A stretch of 64,000 bases of DNA from Sphingomonas taxi (GTDB lineage Bacteria > Pseudomonadota > Alphaproteobacteria > Sphingomonadales > Sphingomonadaceae), in NCBI GenBank assembly GCA_003243195.1, contig QFQI01000002.1, positions 1-64,000 on the forward strand, read 5' to 3'. Made by a program: the position numbers and the translations under genes. The notes below the pieces were generated by a model, which searched no databases, was not told the origin of the DNA, and saw only the letters and a list, made by a program, of their open reading frames with translations. Below, in pieces: positions 17,084 through 24,799 of this stretch (within the stretch, counting starts at the first letter, position 1; every line of letters starts with the position of its first letter).

Positions 17084-17353
17084 ATGGCACATAAGAAAGC
17101 AGGCGGTTCGTCGCGTAACGGTCGTGATTCGGCCGGTCGTCGCCTCGGCGTGAAGAAGTTCGGCGGTCAGGAAGCGATCGCCGGCAACATCCTGGTGCGT
17201 CAGCGCGGGACGAAATTCTATCCGGGCCGCAATGTCGGCATCGGCAAGGATCATACCCTGTTCGCGCTCGTCGATGGCCGCGTGGTGTTCCACGACGGCA
17301 AACTGGGCCGTAAATTCTGCTCGGTGGACATGATTGCGGCCGCGGCCGAATAA
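17084..17353 (+). CDS. rpmA: 50S ribosomal protein L27
   Basis: Ribosomal large-subunit protein L27 (89 aa), located at the peptidyl transferase centre. It starts MAHKKAGGSSRNGRDSAGRR without the N-terminal extension that needs proteolytic removal in Firmicutes, and contains GQEAIAGNILVRQRGTKF. GAAGGAG precedes the ATG. It is followed by a strong terminator, so rplU-rpmA form a bicistronic unit. Confidence 0.98.
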   Translation: MAHKKAGGSSRNGRDSAGRRLGVKKFGGQEAIAGNILVRQRGTKFYPGRNVGIGKDHTLFALVDGRVVFHDGKLGRKFCSVDMIAAAAE

Positions 17354-17420
17354 CATCGGGTGACCATACGGGTTGCCCACCAGGGCGACCCGGGGTTCCA
17401 GACGGAACCCAGCCAGACAA

Positions 17421-17462
17421 GGGAGACGGGTCCGCCCCGGCTCCCTTTTTTTCATGCTCCCT
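17421..17462 (+). terminator. Terminator of rplU-rpmA
   Basis: GGGAG-A-CGGG pairs with CCCG-G-CTCCC around a short loop and is followed by seven T (17456-17462), 68 nt after the rpmA stop. Confidence 0.88.
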
Positions 17463-17529
17463 CCACGTGTTGCCAAGTGTCGCGCCCGCGTCATCGACGC
17501 GTGGCATGGCCCGCACAGGGAGAGAGAGC

Positions 17530-18081
17530 ATGTTCGCGTTGACGCCCCGACTCACATTGCGCCCCGGCTGGCCGGAGGACGCCCCCGCGCTGGCGCGCGC
17601 GATCGGCCACGAGGCGGTGGTCGCGCGGCTCGCCCGTGCGCCCTGGCCCTATACGCCCGACGACGCGGCGGCATTCCTGTCGATTCCGCGCGGCGCCGCC
17701 GAACCGCGCTTCGTCATCATCGAGCGCAGCGGCGAACATCGCCTGATCGGCGGCATCGGCCTGCACCGCGCGCCCGGTGGCGATCACGAACTCGGTTACT
17801 GGTTGACCCCGGATGCCTGGGGGCGCGGCTATGCGACCGAGGCCGGGCGGGCGCTGCTGGACATCGCCCGCCACGCGCTGCCGATCACGCGCATCACCGC
17901 CCGTCACCACGCGGACAACGCCGCGTCGGGCAACGTCCTGCGCAAGCTCGGCTTTGCCGAAACCGGACGCTCGCGCCACCATTCGCTGGCGCGTGGCGGC
18001 ATGGTCGAGGCGGTCGACTTCACGCTCGACCTCGACGCGGAGGATGCGCGTAGCGACGCCGCGATGCCGATCGCGGCGTGA
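17530..18081 (+). CDS. GNAT family N-acetyltransferase (RimJ/RimL-like)
   Basis: Acetyl-CoA-dependent N-acetyltransferase (183 aa). It has the RimJ/RimL-type beginning LTPRLTLRPGWPEDAPAL. GYWLTPDAWGRGYATEAGRA is the acetyl-CoA pyrophosphate-binding motif A, and RHHADNAASGNVLRKLGF is the following conserved block. GGGAGAGAG precedes ATG 17530. A GNAT gene after rpmA is common in alphaproteobacterial rplU-rpmA-obgE-proB regions. The substrate is unknown; N-terminal protein or small-molecule amines are possible. Confidence 0.88.
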   Translation: MFALTPRLTLRPGWPEDAPALARAIGHEAVVARLARAPWPYTPDDAAAFLSIPRGAAEPRFVIIERSGEHRLIGGIGLHRAPGGDHELGYWLTPDAWGRGYATEAGRALLDIARHALPITRITARHHADNAASGNVLRKLGFAETGRSRHHSLARGGMVEAVDFTLDLDAEDARSDAAMPIAA

Positions 18082-18088
18082 CCCCTGC

Positions 18089-18114
18089 CGTCCCGGCGCA
18101 CGGGCGCCGGGACG
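18089..18114. repeat. Perfect 11-bp inverted repeat between convergent genes
   Basis: CGTCCCGGCGC (18089-18099) pairs with 18104-18114 around a 4-nt loop. There is no T tract on either side. It probably stabilises or ends transcripts of the two converging genes. Confidence 0.6.
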
Positions 18115-18139
18115 CTGGCGTGGCCCGCGTCCGCGACGC

Positions 18140-18574
18140 CTATCCGACGTCGCGACAGTAGATGCGGCGGCCCTTGCGGATGCCCGCGTCGATCGTTTCA
18201 CCGGCCGCGAGATCGAGGTTCGCCTCGGTCTTGTCCGTCGCCACCACCAGCCGGGCCGGGCCCGTGACATGACAGGCCATCTCGATCCGCTCGCGCACGC
18301 AGGACCGGGTATAGGCGCCATAGTCGAGGGCGTCCGCATCCGCGATCGGCTCCACCGACATGCTCGATGCCGCCGCTCCACCGAACAGTGCCTTGCCGAG
18401 TCCGCCGAGCAGATCGACGCTCCATTCCGGCTTCCCGCCGTCGCGCGGCGCAGCACCCTGCTTCATCTTCAACTGCGATGCCAGCCGCGCGCAAGCCGTC
18501 GACGGAGCCTGCTCCGCCTGTACCGACGCCGACATCGCCAGCACGACCATCACCAAGGCGACCTTCATCCGCAT
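18140..18574 (-). CDS. Secreted hypothetical protein
   Basis: Predicted exported protein (144 aa). The signal peptide is residues 1-20 (MRMKVALVMVVLAMSASVQA). The mature part contains LGGLGKALFGG and three or four cysteines (ACARL, SCVRE, ACHV, YCRD) that could form disulfides. GGGGGAG precedes the ATG. No family is recognised. It is the first gene of a 2.6-kb block that separates rpmA/GNAT from obgE. Confidence 0.72.
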   Translation of the reverse strand: MRMKVALVMVVLAMSASVQAEQAPSTACARLASQLKMKQGAAPRDGGKPEWSVDLLGGLGKALFGGAAASSMSVEPIADADALDYGAYTRSCVRERIEMACHVTGPARLVVATDKTEANLDLAAGETIDAGIRKGRRIYCRDVG

Positions 18575-18635
18575 GACGCTCCCCCTTTTGCCCCACGCCA
18601 GGCTACAGGAGACATCCGACCCGCGCCAGCCATCG

Positions 18636-19496
18636 TCAGGCGCGCGCCACCGCCGCGGGCAATAGGGCCGCCTCGTAATCGCTCTCGGCCAGCCCGATCA
18701 GCACGCGATCGTCGTGTTTCCACGGGTGGAAGCCGGGCAGGAAATACGCCGCCCACACCCCGGCGACCTTGCGCGCCATGCCGGGGTTGCCGAAGGCGTA
18801 CCAGAACATCCGCGCCCACACTTTCGGCCCCGTCAACCCGTCCTGCCGCAGCAGTTCGGCCATCCCGCGTGCGCGGCCGTGCACGAAGCGCCAGGTGGTG
18901 ATGAGCATCACCAGCGACTTGATCCGCCAGCGTGTAAAGCGCGGCCACTCGCGGGTCGCGTGCAGCCAGGTGTCATAGGCGACGCCCTTGTGCTCGATCT
19001 CCTCCGCGGCGTGCCACAGCCACAAGGCGCGCGCCTGTTCGTCGCCGCCCGCCAGATGGCGCGGGTCGGCGATCAGTTCGTGCGCCAGCATCGCGGTGAA
19101 ATGCTCCAGTGCGGTGGTTGCCGCCAGGCTGCCGATCGGCGGCCGGCCCTTTGTCAGCGCCAGCGCGGCGTCCACGTCACGCTCCAGCAGCGTGGTGTCA
19201 TAGCCCTGATCGGCGACGTGGCGGTTGAACGCGACATGCTCGCGCGTGTGAATCACCTCCTGCTTGACGAAGGCGTTGATCTCGCGCGCCAAGCGCGGCG
19301 GGGTGCCGTCGCGGAACGCGCGCACGCTGTCGACGAAGAATCCCTCCCCCTTCGGGAACGTCACCGACAGCGCGTTGTAGAAGGCGGTGGCATAGGGATC
19401 GTCGTCCAGCCACCACCGGCGGATCGCGCTCCCGCGCCCGAAGCGCCGGTCGCGCGGCGTAATCGTCAGATCGGCGGGAGTGGTTGCTTTCGCCAC
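18636..19496 (-). CDS. Metal-dependent hydrolase-like protein (PF10118 type)
   Basis: All-helical protein (286 aa) of the family annotated as predicted metal-dependent hydrolase. The putative metal ligands lie in KQEVIHTREHVAFN, TALEHFTAMLAHE and WHAAEEIEHKGVAYD, an E-x2-H spacing like that of di-iron carboxylate proteins, so a ferritin-like metal site is equally plausible. Translation starts at GTG 19496 behind a strong GGAGG (6-nt spacing). It is divergent from a TetR regulator with an operator between them, so it is probably repressed by that protein. The substrate is unknown. Confidence 0.8.
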   Translation of the reverse strand: MAKATTPADLTITPRDRRFGRGSAIRRWWLDDDPYATAFYNALSVTFPKGEGFFVDSVRAFRDGTPPRLAREINAFVKQEVIHTREHVAFNRHVADQGYDTTLLERDVDAALALTKGRPPIGSLAATTALEHFTAMLAHELIADPRHLAGGDEQARALWLWHAAEEIEHKGVAYDTWLHATREWPRFTRWRIKSLVMLITTWRFVHGRARGMAELLRQDGLTGPKVWARMFWYAFGNPGMARKVAGVWAAYFLPGFHPWKHDDRVLIGLAESDYEAALLPAAVARA

Positions 19497-19532
19497 GGAA
19501 ACCTCCAGTAAGGACAGACACGATCCGTTAAC

Positions 19533-19547
19533 TTACACTGGTGTCAA
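19533..19547. promoter_or_regulatory. Probable TetR operator in divergent promoter region
   Basis: TTACACTGGTGTCAA lies in the 55-bp gap between the hydrolase and TetR genes. Its core ACAC-TG-GTGT (19535-19544) is a perfect inverted repeat and the outer TT/AA pair is nearly symmetric. The position suits simultaneous control of both genes. Confidence 0.5.
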
Positions 19548-19551
19548 TTAC

Positions 19552-20142
19552 GTGCCGTCCGCCGAAAATGCAAGCCCGCGCCGGCGGTTGAGCCCGGAAG
19601 CGTCGCGCGACGCGGCGCTGGAGGCGGCGCGCGCGTTGCTGGTGGAGGTCGGGCCGCAGGCGGTGACGCTGAAGGCGGTAGCGGGGCGGGTCGGACGCAC
19701 GCACGCGAACCTGCTGCACCATTTCGGCTCGGCCGCCGGGCTGCAGACCGCATTGATCGAGCGCATGGCGGCGCATGTCGTCGGCACGATCCGCGAGGCG
19801 GTGCGCCGCTCGCGCGAGAACCGCGATCCGGCCGAGCTGGTCGACGTCGTCTTCGACGCCTTCGGCCGCAACGGCGCGGGCGCGCTGGCGAGCTGGATGA
19901 TCCTGAACGGCAATCAGGATGCGCTGGACCCGATCCTGACCGCGATCCACGATCTGGTCGAGGACCTGTCGCGCGACGAGGAGCGCCCCGACGCGCCGAT
20001 CCGCGACGAAACGCTGCAACTGGTGCTGGCGGCGCTGGGCGATGCGCTGCTGGGCGCGCCGATGGCGCGCGCGCTGGCGCTGCCGCGCGACCGCGCGCGC
20101 GGGATCATGCGGCAGATGTTGTTGCGCGACCGGGGGGTGTGA
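19552..20142 (+). CDS. TetR family transcriptional regulator
   Basis: One-domain regulator (196 aa) with an N-terminal TetR helix-turn-helix: SRDAALEAARALLVEVG, then VTLKAVAGRVGRTHANLLHHF. A ligand-binding helical domain follows. The frame is open upstream to GTG 19480, which would overlap the divergent gene. GTG 19552 is used because it places the operator outside the coding region, but no clear Shine-Dalgarno precedes it and a leaderless start is possible. It probably represses the adjacent hydrolase and itself. Confidence 0.82.
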   Translation: MPSAENASPRRRLSPEASRDAALEAARALLVEVGPQAVTLKAVAGRVGRTHANLLHHFGSAAGLQTALIERMAAHVVGTIREAVRRSRENRDPAELVDVVFDAFGRNGAGALASWMILNGNQDALDPILTAIHDLVEDLSRDEERPDAPIRDETLQLVLAALGDALLGAPMARALALPRDRARGIMRQMLLRDRGV

Positions 20143-20194
20143 GGGGTGGTGTAGCGGGTCGCGCTGATATGCGTGCGGCGACTGATTGCGGTCG

Positions 20195-20335
20195 TTAGCT
20201 GAGCCACGTTCCATCTGCCCGCGACCGTACCTCGGAATCGTTGTCGATTGGCTTGATCGTGCCAAGCCCCGAAATGAACTGCCAGACAGCCCACAGCACG
20301 AAGGCTGCTCCAACGATCAGAAGAACGATGTTCAT
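20195..20335 (-). CDS. Tiny single-pass membrane protein, 46 aa
   Basis: Open frame starting MNIVLLIVGAAFVLWAV with one membrane helix (residues 2-21) and a short hydrophilic tail ending DGTWLS. AGAAGG lies just upstream of the ATG. The amino acid pattern is that of a real single-pass protein. The surrounding DNA is lower in GC than the core genes around it, which fits an accessory origin. Function unknown. Confidence 0.55.
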   Translation of the reverse strand: MNIVLLIVGAAFVLWAVWQFISGLGTIKPIDNDSEVRSRADGTWLS

Positions 20336-20418
20336 GCCTTCTGTTATCATGGAAGATGCACCTGCTGCCACGTTCGCCTTCAGTTGAAGGCACGCACTTA
20401 TGCCAGTAAGCTTGCTTG

Positions 20419-20640
20419 ATGAAGCTAAAACAGCTTGGTCTCGCCGCTTTGCTGGGCGCCATCGCGGCCTTCGTGAGCTTTTTCCCGATGAGGGCGGTGC
20501 TGACAGCTTGGTATATGCACGAAGCCCCTCGCGACGGACAGTCCGGGTTGGGGGTGATCGCAGGCAGCGTGTATTTCGCTCTTTTTTGCGCGGCGATCAC
20601 CTTCGGGATCTCGTTGAACCGAAGCCGTAGGCGATCATAG
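20419..20640 (+). CDS. Small two-helix membrane protein
   Basis: Open frame of 73 codons starting MKLKQLGLAALLGAIAAF. Two hydrophobic helices (about residues 6-30 and 45-66) are separated by a polar loop with HEAPRDGQSG, and the C-terminus is basic (NRSRRRS), consistent with a cytoplasmic tail. The Shine-Dalgarno is weak. No family is recognised. It lies 160 nt upstream of obgE in the same orientation. Confidence 0.55.
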   Translation: MKLKQLGLAALLGAIAAFVSFFPMRAVLTAWYMHEAPRDGQSGLGVIAGSVYFALFCAAITFGISLNRSRRRS

Positions 20641-20750
20641 CGGCCTGTCCACTCACCACCAAACCCGGTCATTCGCCGCCTCTCTCGACCACCCTCGCCC
20701 GCCCCCTCGCCCGCCGCGGCGTCGGTCGCGAGCGCGGCCCGCGCCGGCCG

Positions 20751-20800
20751 GGCGCGCTCCGATATCGCTTTAGCGGCGCTAAAGCGGTACGGAGCGCGCC
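20751..20800 (+). promoter_or_regulatory. Two-tier hairpin covering the obgE ribosome-binding site
   Basis: Outer arms GGCGCGCTCCG (20751-20761) and CGGAGCGCGCC (20790-20800) pair perfectly over 11 bp. Inner arms CGCTTTAGC (20766-20774) and GCTAAAGCG (20778-20786) pair over 9 bp around a 3-nt loop. The 3' outer arm contains the only Shine-Dalgarno-like GGAG and ends at the base before the obgE ATG. It could control translation, or act as a DNA operator. Confidence 0.55.
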
Positions 20801-21847
20801 ATGCACTTTCTCGATCAGGCAAAAATCTTCGTCCGCTCCGGCGCGGGCGGTCCCGGCGCGGTCAGTTTCCGGCGGGAGAAGTTCATCGAATATGGCGGTC
20901 CCGACGGCGGCAACGGCGGCAAGGGCGGTGATATCATCTTCGAGGCGGTCGCCGGGCTGAACACGCTCATCGACTTCCGCTACACCCAGCATTTCCGTGC
21001 CCAGCGCGGCTTCGGCGGATCGGGCAGCAACCGCACCGGCGCGGGCGGCGACGATCTGGTCATCAAGGTGCCGGTGGGCACGCAGATCCTGGCCGACGAC
21101 GAGGACCGCACCTTGCTGGCCGACATGACGCGGGTCGGCGAGCGACTCGTCTTCCTGCGCGGCGGCGACGGCGGGCGCGGCAATGCCAGCTACAAGACCT
21201 CCACCAACCGCGCGCCGCGCCAGCACGGCACCGGCTGGCCCTATGAGGAAGCGTGGGTGTGGCTGCGGCTGAAGCTGCTCGCCGATGCCGGGCTGGTCGG
21301 GCTGCCCAATGCCGGCAAGTCGACCTTCATCAACCAGGTGACCAATGCGCAGGCGAAGGTCGGCGCCTATGCCTTCACCACCACCCGCCCGCAGCTTGGC
21401 GTGGTGCGTCACCGGCAGCGCGAGTTCGTGGTCGCGGACATCCCCGGCCTGATCGAAGGCGCGGCGGAGGGCGCGGGGATCGGCGACCGCTTCCTGGGGC
21501 ATATCGAGCGCTGCCGCGTGCTGCTGCACCTGGTCGACGCGAACGACGCGGACGTGGCGGAGAGCTATCGTATCGTGCGCGACGAGCTGATCGCATACGG
21601 CGCGGGGCTGGACGACAAGCCGGTGGTGGTCGCGCTCAACAAGATCGACACGCTGGACGACGAACTGGTCGCGGCGCTCTCCGCCGAACTGGAGGAAGCG
21701 AGCGGCGCGCCGGTGATCCCGATCTCGGGCGCGAGCGGCGTCGGCGTCGACTGGGCGCTCGACCGGCTGCTGGAGGCGATCCCGACCAGCGAGACGCCGG
21801 TCGACGACGATGGCGAGGAGGATGCGGTGGAGTGGACGCCGGTGTAA
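20801..21847 (+). CDS. obgE: GTPase ObgE/CgtA
   Basis: Essential ribosome-assembly and stress-signalling GTPase (348 aa). It has the glycine-rich Obg fold (residues 1-158, with YGGPDGGNGGKGGDIIFEAV), then the G domain with G1 GLPNAGKST, switch motif FTTTRPQLG, G3 DIPGLIEGA and G4 NKIDT. There is only a short acidic C-terminal tail. Gene order rplU-rpmA-(insert)-obgE-(uma2)-proB follows the common alphaproteobacterial cluster with insertions. Confidence 0.97.
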   Translation: MHFLDQAKIFVRSGAGGPGAVSFRREKFIEYGGPDGGNGGKGGDIIFEAVAGLNTLIDFRYTQHFRAQRGFGGSGSNRTGAGGDDLVIKVPVGTQILADDEDRTLLADMTRVGERLVFLRGGDGGRGNASYKTSTNRAPRQHGTGWPYEEAWVWLRLKLLADAGLVGLPNAGKSTFINQVTNAQAKVGAYAFTTTRPQLGVVRHRQREFVVADIPGLIEGAAEGAGIGDRFLGHIERCRVLLHLVDANDADVAESYRIVRDELIAYGAGLDDKPVVVALNKIDTLDDELVAALSAELEEASGAPVIPISGASGVGVDWALDRLLEAIPTSETPVDDDGEEDAVEWTPV

Positions 21848-21861
21848 GGCGGCTGACCTGT

Positions 21862-21889
21862 GCAACATAGGCGGAAGCGACTATGTTGC
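21862..21889. promoter_or_regulatory. 9-bp inverted repeat just upstream of the Uma2 gene
   Basis: GCAACATAG (21862-21870) and CTATGTTGC (21881-21889) are perfect reverse complements separated by 10 bp. The second arm ends 4 nt before the ATG at 21894. There is no T run, so an operator or translation-controlling hairpin is more likely than a terminator for obgE. Confidence 0.5.
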
Positions 21890-21893
21890 GGGC

Positions 21894-22457
21894 ATGGCCA
21901 CGCAGATCGCTCCCGACTACCCGCTGCTAACCGCCGCCGAATTCCTCGAACTGGATTTCGGCGACCTCAAGGCCGAACTCGACAACGGCGTGATCCGCAT
22001 GATGGCTGGCGGCTCGGCACGGCACGCAGAGGTGGCGACAAACATCCTCGTCGCGCTGGCCAACCGACTCCGCGGCAGCGGCTGCAAGCCCTATTCGTCC
22101 GATATGGCGACCCGCACGCACGACCTGTCGGTGCGCTATCCCGACGTGTCGGTTTTCCGCGGCAGGAACAGTCCCGCCAATGACGATGCCAAGGCGTTCG
22201 ACGACCCGCGCGTGCTGTTCGAGGTGCTGTCCGCCACGACCGCGCGCACCGACCTGCGCACCAAGCTGGAGGAGTATAAGGCGCTCGACAGCGTCGACAC
22301 GATCGTGTTCGTCGACATCGCCAGCGAACGGTTGCGCGTCATCCAGCGCACCGGGCCGCACGGCTGGAGCGACGTGGCGCATGACGATTCGTTCGACGTG
22401 CCGCTCCCCGCGCTGGGCATCACCCTGCCCCATGCCCAGATGTTCGCGCGCGATTGA
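21894..22457 (+). CDS. Uma2 family (DUF820) putative endonuclease
   Basis: PD-(D/E)XK-fold protein of the Uma2/DUF820 family (187 aa). The typical order is present: an early EFLELDFGDLKAELDNGVI, then RYPDVSVFRG and VLFEVLSATTARTDLRTKLEEY, containing the Asp, Glu and Lys residues expected of the nuclease core. Such genes are abundant in cyanobacteria and scattered elsewhere, often near mobile DNA; their biological role is unclear. It sits as an extra gene between obgE and proB, 46 nt after obgE. Confidence 0.85.
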   Translation: MATQIAPDYPLLTAAEFLELDFGDLKAELDNGVIRMMAGGSARHAEVATNILVALANRLRGSGCKPYSSDMATRTHDLSVRYPDVSVFRGRNSPANDDAKAFDDPRVLFEVLSATTARTDLRTKLEEYKALDSVDTIVFVDIASERLRVIQRTGPHGWSDVAHDDSFDVPLPALGITLPHAQMFARD

Positions 22458-22492
22458 GCCGCGCTGCCGCGCGCGCTAACGCCGGGGCCGTC

Positions 22493-23596
22493 ATGTCGCT
22501 GTTCCCGCCCGCCACCTGCCCGCGCCTGATCGTCAAGATCGGCTCCGCGCTGCTCGTCGATCCCGATGGCGGGGTGCGGCGGGCGTGGCTGGAGGGGATC
22601 GCACGCGACATCGCGCAGCGCACCGCCGCGGGGCAGCAGGTGGCGGTCGTCTCCTCCGGCGCGATCGCGCTCGGTGCACGACGGCTGGGGCTGGCACGGG
22701 GCGGGCGCGCCAGCCTGGAGGATGCGCAGGCCGCCGCCGCCACCGGGCAGATCGCGCTGGCCGGGGTGTGGGCGGACGTGCTGGGCGCGCGCGGCCTGAC
22801 CGCGGCGCAGATGCTGGTGACGCTGGGCGACCTGGAGGAACGGCGCCGCTACCTGAACGCCGCGGCGACGCTGGGTCGCTTGCTGCAACTCGGCACCGTC
22901 CCGGTCATCAACGAGAACGACTCGGTCGCCACCGAGGAGATCCGCTTCGGCGACAACGACCGGCTGGCCGCGCGCATCGCGCAGGCGGCGGGCGCGCAGG
23001 GCGTGGTGCTGCTGTCCGACGTCGACGGGCTGTACGACCGCAACCCCGCCGTGCCCGGCGCGCAACATATCGCGCGCGTCGAGCGGATCGACGCCACGAT
23101 CGAGGGCATGGCCGATCGCGGCTCCGCATCGGGGATGGGATCGGGCGGCATGGTGTCGAAGATCGCCGCCGCGCGGATCGCCAATGCGGCCGGCGCGGGG
23201 CTGGCGATCGCGTCGGGGCGGGTCGAGCATCCGCTGTCGGCCGAGGCGCGCCACACGCTGTTCGTCGCGGAACGCAGCGCCCCGGCGCGCAAGGCATGGC
23301 TGGCCGGCGGGCTGACCGCCGCCGGCGCGATCCACGTCGATGCCGGCGCGGCGCGCGCGCTGACGCAAGGACGCAGCCTGCTGGCGGCGGGCGCGCTGCG
23401 CATCGAGGGGCAGTTCGCGCGCGGCGACCTGGTGACGGTCGTGGGGCCGTCCGGCACCGTGGCGCGCGGCCTGTCCGAATATGACGCCGCCGATGCGGCG
23501 CGGCTGCTCGGCCGGCGCAGCGAGGAACATGCCGCGCTGCTCGGCTACGCCCCGCGTGCGGCGCTCGTCCATCGCAACCACATGGCGCTGTTGTGA
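22493..23596 (+). CDS. proB: Glutamate 5-kinase ProB
   Basis: Cytoplasmic kinase (367 aa) making gamma-glutamyl phosphate, the first step of proline synthesis. The amino-acid kinase domain contains LIVKIGSALLVD, VVSSGAIALGARRLGL, VPVINENDSVATEEIRFGDND and GMGSGGMVSKIAAA. A C-terminal PUA domain (about 280-360) is present. ATG 22493 follows a GGGG run; an upstream TTG at 22454 that overlaps the uma2 stop is less likely. No proA is present in the window. Confidence 0.96.
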   Translation: MSLFPPATCPRLIVKIGSALLVDPDGGVRRAWLEGIARDIAQRTAAGQQVAVVSSGAIALGARRLGLARGGRASLEDAQAAAATGQIALAGVWADVLGARGLTAAQMLVTLGDLEERRRYLNAAATLGRLLQLGTVPVINENDSVATEEIRFGDNDRLAARIAQAAGAQGVVLLSDVDGLYDRNPAVPGAQHIARVERIDATIEGMADRGSASGMGSGGMVSKIAAARIANAAGAGLAIASGRVEHPLSAEARHTLFVAERSAPARKAWLAGGLTAAGAIHVDAGAARALTQGRSLLAAGALRIEGQFARGDLVTVVGPSGTVARGLSEYDAADAARLLGRRSEEHAALLGYAPRAALVHRNHMALL

Positions 23597-23606
23597 GCAT
23601 GGCGCT

Positions 23607-24509
23607 GTGATCCTGGCGATCACCGGCGGCACCGGGTTCGTCGGCGGGCACGTGATCGACGTGGCGCTTGCCGCCGGGCATCAGGTACGCGCGCTGGCAC
23701 GGCGCAGCCAGCCGCCCCGCGACGGCGTGACATGGGTGAGCGGCGCGCTGGACGAGGCGGCGGCGGTGTCGACGCTGGTGTCGACCGCCGACGCGATGAT
23801 CCATGTCGCGGGTGCGGTGAACGCCGCCAGCCGCGCCGCCTTCGCCGCCGCCAATGTCGCGGGGACGCGCATGGTGGTGGAGGCGGCGCGGACGTGGGAC
23901 GTGCGGCGCTTCGTACATGTGTCGTCGCTGGCGGCGCGCGAGCCGGCGCTGTCCGATTATGGCTGGTCCAAGGCGGAGGCCGAGCAGGTGGTGATCGCCA
24001 GCGCGCTCGACTGGACGATCGTGCGCCCGCCCGGCGTCTATGGTCCCGGCGACATGGAGCAGCGCGACCTGTTCCGCGCCGCGAGCCGGGCCGGCGTGGT
24101 GCCGCTACCCCCGGCGGGGCGACTGTCGATCCTCCATGCCGGGGATCTCGCACGGCTGCTGCTGGCGCTGGCCGCGACGCCGGGCGACCGCGCGATCCAC
24201 GAGCCGGCGGATGCGGGCGGCGCGATGACCTACGCCGACTTCGGGCGCGCGATCGGGCGCGCGGTGGGGCGGCGCGTGCTGCCGCTGTCGCTGCCCGCGC
24301 CGCTGCTGCGGATGGCGGCGCGCACCGACCGGCTGCTGCGCGGACCGGCGGCGAAGCTGACCGCCGACCGCGTCGCCTATATGCTCCACCCGGACTGGAG
24401 CGCCGATCCGGCGAAACGCCCCCCCGCGGCGCTGTGGCAACCACGGATCGACACGGCGCAGGGGCTTTCCGACACGGCCCGGTGGTATCGCGCCCACGGC
24501 TTGCTATAG
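23607..24509 (+). CDS. NAD(P)-dependent epimerase/reductase, candidate ceramide-pathway reductase (CerR-like)
   Basis: Extended short-chain dehydrogenase (300 aa) starting at GTG 23607, 10 nt after proB. Rossmann motif ITGGTGFVGGHV lies at the N-terminus. VHVSSLAAREP and SDYGWSKAEAEQ contain the Ser, Tyr and Lys of the active site, and IVRPPGVYGPGD follows. It immediately precedes an acyl carrier protein and serine palmitoyltransferase. In Caulobacter the SDR gene beside those two reduces the 3-keto group in ceramide synthesis (CerR). The same role is inferred here from context; sequence alone shows only a dehydrogenase/epimerase fold. Confidence 0.8.
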   Translation: MILAITGGTGFVGGHVIDVALAAGHQVRALARRSQPPRDGVTWVSGALDEAAAVSTLVSTADAMIHVAGAVNAASRAAFAAANVAGTRMVVEAARTWDVRRFVHVSSLAAREPALSDYGWSKAEAEQVVIASALDWTIVRPPGVYGPGDMEQRDLFRAASRAGVVPLPPAGRLSILHAGDLARLLLALAATPGDRAIHEPADAGGAMTYADFGRAIGRAVGRRVLPLSLPAPLLRMAARTDRLLRGPAAKLTADRVAYMLHPDWSADPAKRPPAALWQPRIDTAQGLSDTARWYRAHGLL

Positions 24510-24551
24510 CGCGGCCCGACAAACGCCGCATTTCAGGGCCAGAGCACGACC

Positions 24552-24794
24552 ATGACCGATCGCACCGCCATCCTCGACACGCTCCGCACCCAGATCGAAC
24601 CCTTCAACAAAAAGGGTATCGCGGTGACGGAGGCCACCACCTTCCAGGGCGATCTGGAATGGGACTCGCTGACCGTCATGGATTTCGTCGCCGCGATCGA
24701 GGACGAGTTCGAGATCATCATCACGATGAACATGCAGGCGGAGATCGAGACCGTGGGCCAGCTCGCCGACGCGGTCGAGAAGCTGAAGGGCTGA
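24552..24794 (+). CDS. Dedicated acyl carrier protein of the sphingolipid locus
   Basis: Acyl carrier protein (80 aa). The phosphopantetheine site is Ser39 in DLEWDSLTVMDF, close to the usual DSL motif. It is followed by VAAIEDEFEIIITMN and a helical C-terminus. It lies directly upstream of serine palmitoyltransferase (5-nt gap) and is distinct from a typical AcpP in sequence (EWDSLT rather than GADSLD). In Caulobacter the corresponding protein supplies the acyl group to Spt. The same donor role is inferred. Confidence 0.9.
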   Translation: MTDRTAILDTLRTQIEPFNKKGIAVTEATTFQGDLEWDSLTVMDFVAAIEDEFEIIITMNMQAEIETVGQLADAVEKLKG

Positions 24795-24799
24795 CGCGC

